A stretch of 5,213 bases of DNA from Planctomycetota bacterium. GTDB lineage: Bacteria > Planctomycetota > Phycisphaerae > Sedimentisphaerales > Anaerobacaceae. The notes beneath the pieces are model-generated. The model worked only from the letters and a program-made list of their open reading frames with translations, made no database searches and was not told where the DNA came from. Where the stretch lies: positions 1-5,213 of the forward strand of contig JAGLTN010000572.1 in NCBI GenBank assembly GCA_023135255.1, given 5' to 3'. How positions within the stretch are numbered: the first letter of the stretch is position 1; every line of letters begins with the position of its first letter. Position numbers and translations under genes: made by a program. Below, piece by piece: positions 1 through 5,055 of the stretch.

Positions 1-338
1 ACAACAAGTAGGGTTGCGTTTTCTTCCTTGTCAGCCTTGTCCTCACGAGAAGCCTAAATGCAAACAGAAAATATTAAAATGCTCTAAAAGCCTTGCTATT
101 ATGTGGGGTTTTTAGAATCTTCCACGATAAACGGAATATTCTTTGGCTTATGGTGTATTTACATTTGTCAGAGATGTATGTAAGGGAGGGTATACGCAGT
201 TTATTGGGACACAGGTTGTTCCCTGTCGACTGTCAGGGGTTCGACACGCACTATACCGACTGGGGACAAGTGCCGGTCTGAGGTCACATGTCAAGTCAGC
301 ACACATTGAGGCATTAAGGTTTTGGCTGTAATATTTTG
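1..338. other. Upstream noncoding region with small inverted repeats, no supported gene
   Basis: No convincing gene is present. Frame 1 is open from the window edge to a TAA at 55-57 and could be the last 18 residues of an upstream gene, but nothing in it is recognisable. Two overlapping 62-codon frames (93-281 and 143-331) lack a Shine-Dalgarno sequence and resemble nothing known to me. Visible structure: an AT-rich hairpin CTAAAAGCC/GGTTTTTAG (84-92 with 107-115, one G-U pair), which could be a weak terminator of an upstream gene. Also present are a 6-bp outer stem GGTATA/TATACC (189-194 with 252-257), a hairpin TGTCGA/TCGACA (224-229 with 241-246), a competing hairpin ACCGAC/GCCGGT (255-260 with 272-277, one mismatch), and an imperfect palindrome at 279-298 (7 of 10 positions symmetric around ACATGT). 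These could be an RNA fold or operator sites for the symporter promoter downstream. Neither is proven. Confidence 0.4.
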
Positions 339-366
339 TTGCAGTTGTGCCTGAGAGGTATATAAT
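339..366 (+). promoter_or_regulatory. Putative sigma-70 promoter of the symporter gene
   Basis: A perfect -10 hexamer TATAAT lies at 361-366. The best -35 candidate is TTGCAG at 339-344 (3 of 6 matches, including the important TTG) with a 16-bp spacer. Transcription would begin near 373 and leave an untranslated leader of about 54 nt before the ATG at 427. The imperfect palindrome at 279-298 lies about 40 bp upstream of the -35 candidate, where an activator could bind. That last point is inference only. Confidence 0.5.
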
Positions 367-426
367 GCTGTTTTAATTTATTCTAAAGGATCGTAAGTCT
401 GAAGTGTTTTAAGAAAGGGATTTGCC

Positions 427-2088
427 ATGGATTTTAGTTATATAGACATTGCGGTATTTGTGATATTTATCGCAGGAGTAGTCGCTATCGGCTTGTGGAA
501 GAGCCGAGAAGAAAAGAACACCAGCGAAGATTATTTTCTCGCGGGCAGAGGATTGAAATGGTGGCTGATAGGTTTTTCCTTAATTGCCGCTAACATTTCA
601 ACTGAGCAGTTTGTGGGTATGAGCGGCGATGCTGCTGGCGGTGTTGGTTTGGCAATTGCGAGCTACGAATGGATGGCAGCGGTGACGTTGGTTATTGTTG
701 CGTTCTTCTTTTTGCCTCATTTTCTCAGAGCGGGTATTTATACGATGCCTGAATTTTTGGAATATCGTTATAACTGGGTAGCAAGGTTAATTATGGCAGT
801 AGCAACGCTGGGGATTTATGTTGTGTTGGTGGGCAGCATTACCTATTCGGGGGCGTTGACGATCGAGACATTTGTTAAGGCGAGGATGGGCTACGAGATA
901 TCATTGTGGGCTGGCTCGCTGTTTATTGTTGTTATTGCGTTGATCTATGTTGTTACAGGCGGTTTGAAAGCTTGTGCGTGGGCGGATTTGATTCAGGGTT
1001 CAGCTTTGATCATCGCTGGTGCTATTATTATGATCCTCGTATTCATTAAGCTTGGTTTGGTTAACGAGGCTACAGTACTGGTCGATGGAGCGATAAAAAC
1101 TGTGCCACTGGATTCGGGTATGAGTGCGTGGGACAGGTTCTGGCATCTTAATGCCAGTAAGATGACGATGTATCTGCCTTCGGATCATCCTAAGCTGCCC
1201 TGGACGGCACTTATCGTTGGCCTGTGGATCCCTAACTTTTATTACTGGGGTTTGAATCAGTATATCACACAGAGGACGCTTGGTGCTGCATCGCTTGCTG
1301 AGGGACAGAAAGGTATTGTGTTTAGTGCGTTTATGAAATTGCTCATACCGTTCATTGTTGTTGTTCCGGGTATTATTGCTTTTAACCTTTATTATCAGAA
1401 TATGCAGGAGGACGGTGTGTTCAAATCTGATATGGCATTGGGGCAGCTGATCGCGAATGTGATTCCGTCGAATGGCTTGTTCGGCTTTACTTTGGCGGCT
1501 TTGCTTGGTGCGGTTATTTCATCTCTGGCGGCTTTGCTTAATGCGGCAAGTACTATTTTCACAATGGATATCTACAAAAAATATCTGAATAAAGATGCAG
1601 AGCAGAAAAAGATTGTTTCTGTCGGCAGGATGTGCGTTATTACATTCGGTGTGCTTGCGGTTGTTGTTTCGGCGTTCGTGCTTGATAGTCCGAAACTTAA
1701 TAAGGGCATCTTTACTGTTATCCAGGAAGTACAGGGACTTATCAGCCCGGGTATTCTGGCGGCATTTGCGTTTGGTTTTGTAGTTAAGAAGGCTCCGAGA
1801 ATTTGTGGTGCGGTATCGCTTCTCGTTAATATTGTGGGTTACTCGGTGCTCAAGTATGCTGTACCTGACTTGAACTTCCTGAATCGTATGGCGGTTTGTT
1901 TTGGGCTTTGCCTGGTTACAATGACGATCATAAGGCTTGTTAAACCAATGGCTGAACCAATTACATTTGAATCTACAACTGATCTTGATCTTAAGAGCAG
2001 CAAGGGTGCTTTCATAGCTGGTATGATTGTGATCGTTCTTACTGTGATACTTTATATTGTTTTTAGTCCGCTTGGAGTTGCAAAGTAA
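427..2088 (+). CDS. Sodium/solute symporter, SGLT type (probable Na+/sugar cotransporter)
   Basis: This is an inner-membrane secondary transporter of the sodium:solute symporter (SSS) family that would couple inward Na+ flow to uptake of a small solute, most likely a hexose. The 553-residue length and about 14 hydrophobic segments (first near residues 6-24, last near 527-547) fit the family. It resembles the Vibrio galactose transporter vSGLT along its length. Aligning from memory, the sugar-site residues are all present: N56, S58, E60 and Q61 (IAANISTEQFVGMSG), E81 (SYEWM), Y140, N270 and Y273 (NFYYWGLNQ), K304 and Q433. The Na+ site is also kept: A54, I57, A362, S365 and S366 (ISSLAALLN). 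The start at 427 follows AAAGGGA at 414-420 with a 6-nt gap. A strong terminator 65 nt after the stop suggests a monocistronic unit. The family assignment is firm. The substrate is inferred: inositol, sialic acid or another sugar remain possible, and no sugar-metabolism gene is in view. Confidence 0.93.
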   Translation: MDFSYIDIAVFVIFIAGVVAIGLWKSREEKNTSEDYFLAGRGLKWWLIGFSLIAANISTEQFVGMSGDAAGGVGLAIASYEWMAAVTLVIVAFFFLPHFLRAGIYTMPEFLEYRYNWVARLIMAVATLGIYVVLVGSITYSGALTIETFVKARMGYEISLWAGSLFIVVIALIYVVTGGLKACAWADLIQGSALIIAGAIIMILVFIKLGLVNEATVLVDGAIKTVPLDSGMSAWDRFWHLNASKMTMYLPSDHPKLPWTALIVGLWIPNFYYWGLNQYITQRTLGAASLAEGQKGIVFSAFMKLLIPFIVVVPGIIAFNLYYQNMQEDGVFKSDMALGQLIANVIPSNGLFGFTLAALLGAVISSLAALLNAASTIFTMDIYKKYLNKDAEQKKIVSVGRMCVITFGVLAVVVSAFVLDSPKLNKGIFTVIQEVQGLISPGILAAFAFGFVVKKAPRICGAVSLLVNIVGYSVLKYAVPDLNFLNRMAVCFGLCLVTMTIIRLVKPMAEPITFESTTDLDLKSSKGAFIAGMIVIVLTVILYIVFSPLGVAK

Positions 2089-2122
2089 TTTGTGGGAAAA
2101 TTTAACTAAGATTAGTATGTAT

Positions 2123-2151
2123 TTGTAAGAGAAGCTATTAGTTTGTATAAT
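2123..2151 (+). promoter_or_regulatory. Putative sigma-70 promoter of pyrKD
   Basis: TTGTAA at 2123-2128 (4 of 6 matches to TTGACA) is separated by exactly 17 bp from a perfect TATAAT at 2146-2151. This is the best promoter by eye in the window. The predicted start, 6-8 nt beyond the -10 box, falls near 2158, inside the left arm of the terminator at 2153-2188. Transcripts made here would therefore lack most of that arm and should not terminate. The resulting leader to the pyrK ATG is about 48 nt. The call is from sequence match and position only. Confidence 0.6.
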
Positions 2152-2152
2152 G

Positions 2153-2188
2153 CGGCCGAGTTGTTGATGACTCGGCCGTTTTTATTTT
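2153..2188 (+). terminator. Rho-independent terminator after the symporter gene
   Basis: A perfect 9-bp GC-rich stem CGGCCGAGT (2153-2161) with ACTCGGCCG (2170-2178) closes an 8-nt loop and runs straight into TTTTTATTTT (2179-2188), the classic intrinsic terminator layout. It works on the plus strand only, because no A-run precedes the stem. It lies 65 nt after the symporter stop and ends 17 nt before the pyrK ATG. Its first role is probably to end symporter transcripts. Because it is so near pyrK it could also act as an attenuator for any transcript entering from upstream. Confidence 0.9.
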
Positions 2189-2205
2189 CAGTCTGGAATA
2201 GAATT

Positions 2206-3147
2206 ATGTGCGATGATGGCAGCAAAAAGGGCATTTTTGAGGCGAAAGTGAACTCGAACCGGTGTATTGGTGAGGGGTTTTACAGGGTCAATCTTGGGTT
2301 TTGCGGAGATGGGGCGAGGCTTTTTGCGGGGTTTATTCCGGGGCAATTCGTGGAAATTGATTTGAGCGGCGCTCCGCTGCCGGCGATGGATAAGATACCT
2401 GAGAAACTGCGGGATGCGAGTGGCCGAAGCATTATACTTCGCCGGCCTTTCAGTCTGGCAGATGTTGAGGTTTGCGGGGATGTGGTGAATATTGAAATAC
2501 TTTATTGCTGTGTCGGGCCTGCGAGTTTGCGGATGATGGAATTGAAGGAAGGTAATGTTGTCAGCGTAATTGGACCTTTGGGCAATGGGTTCGATATCGA
2601 TAAGAATAAAAAGGTTGCGTTGCTGGCAGTTGGTGGTATGGGTGCTGGGCCTTTGCAGCATCTTGCCAGGGAGCTTGCGAAGATACCTGGTATGGAGGTG
2701 GTCGCTTTTGCGGGTGCTCAATCTGTGGACAGACTTCCTTTTGAGAAGCCTTTCGGTGATTTCAGCGCTCGGCCCACACTTTGTCTGAATGAATTTTCCA
2801 AATCGGCGACTAAAAGCATTGTTGCTACCGATGACGGCTCGGCGGGGTTTAAGGGATTTGTCACGGGGGCAATGGAGAGTTGGCTCGATAGTTGTAAGGC
2901 TGAAATGAAAGATATTATTATTTATTGCTGCGGGCCTGAGATGATGCTGGCGACGATGGCGGAAATTGCTGAAAAGCGTGGGATAGATTGCCAGGTCAGT
3001 ATGGAAAGGCGGATGGCTTGCGGGATCGGGCTTTGCCAGAGCTGTGCTGTCGAGTGCAGAAAAAAAGGTACAGATGAAACTTTTTACAAGATGTGCTGTA
3101 AGGACGGACCTGTCTTTGACAGCCGGGAAGTGGTTTACACCCTTTAG
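2206..3147 (+). CDS. pyrK: Dihydroorotate dehydrogenase B (NAD+), electron-transfer subunit PyrK
   Basis: PyrK is the FAD and [2Fe-2S] subunit of class 1B dihydroorotate dehydrogenase. It passes electrons from the FMN of PyrD to NAD+ in the cytoplasm, in pyrimidine synthesis. In the 313-residue product, the FAD-binding motif RRPFS is at 79-83, GPLGNGF at 123-129, the nucleotide-binding VGGMGAGP at 142-149 and YCCGPEMM at 240-247. The cluster ligands are C272, C277, C280 (CGIGLCQSC) and C298 in CKDGPVF. C297 next to it is an extra cysteine. I chose ATG 2206 because family members begin with a version of KKGIFEAKVxSNR, which here starts at residue 7, and because a GGA at 2195-2197 gives an 8-nt spacing. 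The frame stays open upstream to a TTG at 2143 and includes an ATG at 2167, but those codons lie in or before the terminator hairpin. The length is somewhat above the usual 250-290 residues. The gene is followed 52 nt later by pyrD, its partner. Confidence 0.94.
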   Translation: MCDDGSKKGIFEAKVNSNRCIGEGFYRVNLGFCGDGARLFAGFIPGQFVEIDLSGAPLPAMDKIPEKLRDASGRSIILRRPFSLADVEVCGDVVNIEILYCCVGPASLRMMELKEGNVVSVIGPLGNGFDIDKNKKVALLAVGGMGAGPLQHLARELAKIPGMEVVAFAGAQSVDRLPFEKPFGDFSARPTLCLNEFSKSATKSIVATDDGSAGFKGFVTGAMESWLDSCKAEMKDIIIYCCGPEMMLATMAEIAEKRGIDCQVSMERRMACGIGLCQSCAVECRKKGTDETFYKMCCKDGPVFDSREVVYTL

Positions 3148-3168
3148 GGTGGTAAATATCCGCGGATA
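3134..3168 (+). other. Hairpin and palindrome between pyrK and pyrD
   Basis: TTTAC-ACCC (3134-3142) pairs with GGGT-GTAAA (3147-3156) across a TTTA tetraloop with one bulged G at 3151. This 9-bp hairpin contains the pyrK stop codon TAG (3145-3147). Directly after it is a perfect 12-bp palindrome TATCCGCGGATA (3157-3168). No T-run follows, so it is not an intrinsic terminator. It may mark an RNA processing or stability element that sets PyrK to PyrD ratios, or may be chance. The structure is plain in the sequence; its function is inference. Confidence 0.4.
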
Positions 3169-3199
3169 AACAGCAAGATTCAATTGGGAACAGTATGTT

Positions 3200-4132
3200 A
3201 TGAAAAATATAGTCGATCTGAGTATTGATTTTGCGGGGATTAGATTATCTAATCCGGTTTTTACGGCTTCGGGGACTTGCGGCTACGCTGATGAGCTGGG
3301 CGAGTTTATGGATATTGATAAGCTCGGTGGGTTCATTACTAAAAGCATTTCTGTTAAGCCTCGGAAAGGTAATGCTACGCCGAGAATGGTGGAGACAGAT
3401 TCGGGGATGCTCAATGCTATCGGTTTGGCTAATATCGGATTGGATAGATTTATCGAAGAGAAGATTCCTGTGCTGGCTAAGATGAAAGCTGCGGTTTTTG
3501 TTAATGTTGCGGGGACGACGATCGATGATTATATAGAGGTAACAGAAAAGCTGGCTGGGGAAAATGCTATTGCGGGGTTTGAACTAAACATCAGCTGTCC
3601 GAATGTTAAAGAAGGCGGGATAAGCTTTGGTACTGATCCGGTGCAGGTGGCTGACATTACAGCTAAAGTTAAAAAGGCAGCTGGTGATAAGAAGCTTATT
3701 GTTAAGTTGACGCCTACGGTGACAAATATCAGTGAAACTGCGTTGGCGGCAGTTGAAAATGGTGCTGACGCGCTTAGCTTAGTGAATACTTTTACAGCGA
3801 TGGTTATTGATATTGAAACAAGAAAGCCTGTACTCGCTAATCGGACGGGCGGACTATCGGGCCCTGCGATAAAGCCTATGGCGGTTTACCTGGTTAATAA
3901 GGTCTATAATGAGGTTACCAAAAATACGGATGTGCCGATCTTAGGTCTTGGCGGGATAAGAAATGCCGGCGATGCTATTGAATTTATGATAGCAGGAGCG
4001 ACGGCGGTATCTGTGGGGACGGCAAGTTTTTTCGAGCCTCGCAGTTGTGAAAGAATCGTCAAGGGTATCGAAAAATTCTGTCAGGCAAAAAACATATCAG
4101 CAGTTAGAGAACTTACGGGCAGTATAGAATGA
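3200..4132 (+). CDS. pyrD: Dihydroorotate dehydrogenase B (NAD+), catalytic subunit PyrD
   Basis: PyrD oxidises (S)-dihydroorotate to orotate on FMN, the fourth step of UMP synthesis, and passes electrons to PyrK. The 310-residue product is typical of soluble class 1 enzymes, with no membrane anchor. The family landmarks are in order: NPVFTASGT (19-26), TKS with K48, NAIGLANIGLD (72-82), the active-site segment ELNISCPNV (128-136) with catalytic base C133, VKLTP with K169, VNTF (195-198), GGLSGPAIKP (217-226), and the FMN phosphate loops GLGGIRNAGDA (249-259) and VGTA (272-275). A cysteine base marks class 1 (class 2 uses serine), and the adjacent pyrK marks it as 1B. The ATG at 3200 is preceded by a weak GGGA at 3186-3189, 10 nt away. 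An overlapping ATG at 3195 stops after two codons. The gene is very likely cotranscribed with pyrK, and no terminator is seen after it. Confidence 0.96.
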   Translation: MKNIVDLSIDFAGIRLSNPVFTASGTCGYADELGEFMDIDKLGGFITKSISVKPRKGNATPRMVETDSGMLNAIGLANIGLDRFIEEKIPVLAKMKAAVFVNVAGTTIDDYIEVTEKLAGENAIAGFELNISCPNVKEGGISFGTDPVQVADITAKVKKAAGDKKLIVKLTPTVTNISETALAAVENGADALSLVNTFTAMVIDIETRKPVLANRTGGLSGPAIKPMAVYLVNKVYNEVTKNTDVPILGLGGIRNAGDAIEFMIAGATAVSVGTASFFEPRSCERIVKGIEKFCQAKNISAVRELTGSIE

Positions 4133-4151
4133 ATGATACAATAAAATCCAT

Positions 4152-4158
4152 GGAGGGG
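4152..4158 (+). promoter_or_regulatory. Strong Shine-Dalgarno for the unknown gene
   Basis: GGAGGGG at 4152-4158 lies 4 nt before the ATG at 4163. It fixes that start and is much stronger than the sites ahead of the other three genes. This suggests efficient translation and perhaps a different origin from its neighbours. Confidence 0.8.
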
Positions 4159-4162
4159 AAAA

Positions 4163-4882
4163 ATGAATACAAATAAAGTTTGTGGTGAGTTTCCTGAGTT
4201 TTGCTATAAAGCGTTCAAATGTAAAGAGCACGCAGAAGATTTCATACAACAAGGCACTTTTCGCATGGGCTGTCAACTTTCCTACAAAGCAATTGAAGAT
4301 AAGTCACGCTGTGATCCGACTGAAGACTATGGACATACGAAAGAACCCGGTATCGTGACCGTAGGTTGGGTTTCTCCAAATCCTGCAGAAAAAACTATCT
4401 GGACGAGAGAACAGGGCTTGCAGGAGCATCACTCCGAATTGGGTAATCCTATATTTTGCTTTTGCACGTGTTTGCCAGACGTAGACCCCAGACATATGTC
4501 GAAAATATTTGGTAAATATATCGTAACAATTAACGACCCAAAACAACTGACAGAGGATATCAACGACTACTTTATTAGCGATGGACGGAGATTTCTGATT
4601 GTGGGCTGCAAGGTCGTTTATAACAAAGGGCAAAAGCTGGAAGAGAAACTTGGAAAAAATGAAAGATTGGATATGGCTTATAAGCAGAAACCAGAAAGTT
4701 TTAGTCCCGATTGTGAGTTTCGCATTGTTGCTATCAAACTTGGTGAGCCATGCAAAGAGGAATGTAAATTTATCAGTAAATATTTCGATGAGAAATTTGA
4801 ACCGGTTGAGCCGATGCCGGACTGTAATTTTATCGAAGTGAACTTAGGGAGACAATTGGAATATCTCAGCTTCGTGACTTGA
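4163..4882 (+). CDS. Uncharacterised cysteine-rich soluble protein
   Basis: I do not recognise this 239-residue protein. It has no signal peptide or membrane segment, so it is probably cytoplasmic. It holds 13 cysteines (7, 14, 20, 37, 50, 99, 101, 103, 149, 184, 197, 201, 221), including a CFCTC cluster at 99-103, but no clean zinc-finger or ferredoxin spacing. Residues 18-56 (FKCKEHAEDF, then GTFRMG, then the IEDKSRCDPTED segment) have the look of a widespread hypothetical family whose N-terminus reads roughly 'F-x-G-x-I-R ... Y-x-x-I-E-D-x-x-R-x-D-P-x-E'. Its layout recalls DUF2971-type proteins of accessory regions. That likeness is from memory and uncertain. The start is fixed by the strong Shine-Dalgarno. 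The gene begins 30 nt after pyrD with no terminator between, so it may ride on the pyrKD transcript. A role in pyrimidine metabolism does not follow. It sits beside a repeat array and an insertion sequence, so an accessory role is equally likely. Confidence 0.85.
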   Translation: MNTNKVCGEFPEFCYKAFKCKEHAEDFIQQGTFRMGCQLSYKAIEDKSRCDPTEDYGHTKEPGIVTVGWVSPNPAEKTIWTREQGLQEHHSELGNPIFCFCTCLPDVDPRHMSKIFGKYIVTINDPKQLTEDINDYFISDGRRFLIVGCKVVYNKGQKLEEKLGKNERLDMAYKQKPESFSPDCEFRIVAIKLGEPCKEECKFISKYFDEKFEPVEPMPDCNFIEVNLGRQLEYLSFVT

Positions 4883-4931
4883 ATCAATCTATCCAGCGGG
4901 CAGTTATAGGTCACAACGAAAGTTTGGCCAC

Positions 4932-5040
4932 TTATATCGTCGAATTGCAGGCTTACATCGTCGAATTGCAGCTTTACATCGTGGCGTTGTGAGTTTACAA
5001 TGTGGCTTCGTAAGGTTACATCGTGATGTTGCAGCCTCAC
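4932..5040. repeat. Degenerate 21-bp tandem repeat array
   Basis: Five head-to-tail units of exactly 21 bp start at 4932, 4953, 4974, 4995 and 5016, followed by four bases (TCAC) of a sixth that is cut off at 5040. Each begins TTA[C/T]A, is most often TTACATCGT, and carries a TTG or TCG at unit positions 14-16, usually TTGCAG. Units 1 and 2 agree at 18 of 21 positions; other pairs agree at roughly 14-16. A poorer copy may occupy 4911-4931. There are no regular spacers, so this is not a CRISPR array. The 21-bp period is two helical turns, and it is also seven codons, so minus-strand frames read as a heptapeptide repeat (LQFDDVS-like). Those frames run on antisense into the neighbouring gene, so I treat the array as noncoding. 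Confidence 0.85.
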
Positions 5041-5055
5041 TGGCCTGCCCCCTTT

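Noticed and set aside
224..250. A tRNA or tmRNA T-arm (GGGGTTCGACAC)
   Set aside because: The bases flanking the GTTCGA do not form the 5-bp T stem, and no acceptor or other arms are found around it.
93..331. Two overlapping 62-codon plus-strand frames
   Set aside because: No ribosome binding site and no recognisable protein sequence; they use TTG or ATT-region starts in a palindrome-rich noncoding stretch.
2143..2205. An N-terminally longer PyrK starting at TTG 2143 or ATG 2167
   Set aside because: These codons lie upstream of the predicted start of transcription or within the terminator hairpin, lack a Shine-Dalgarno, and the extra residues do not resemble PyrK N-termini.
2188..3183. A 331-codon open frame on the minus strand opposite pyrK
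   Set aside because: It is a mirror of pyrK codon usage. Its translation shows no known motif, while the plus strand carries every PyrK landmark.
4113..4142. A separate promoter for the unknown gene (TACAAT at 4137-4142)
   Set aside because: The -10 match is good, but the best -35 candidate TTACGG at 4113-4118 matches only about 2 of 6 bases, too weak to annotate.
4678..5040. A 120-codon minus-strand frame encoding heptapeptide repeats (LQFDDVS-like)
   Set aside because: Its second half runs antisense through the unknown gene, it would start with GTG exactly at the IS junction, and another minus-strand frame across the repeats is equally open, as expected for any 21-bp period.
4932..5040. 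A CRISPR array
   Set aside because: Units are contiguous 21-mers with no unique spacers and no cas genes nearby.
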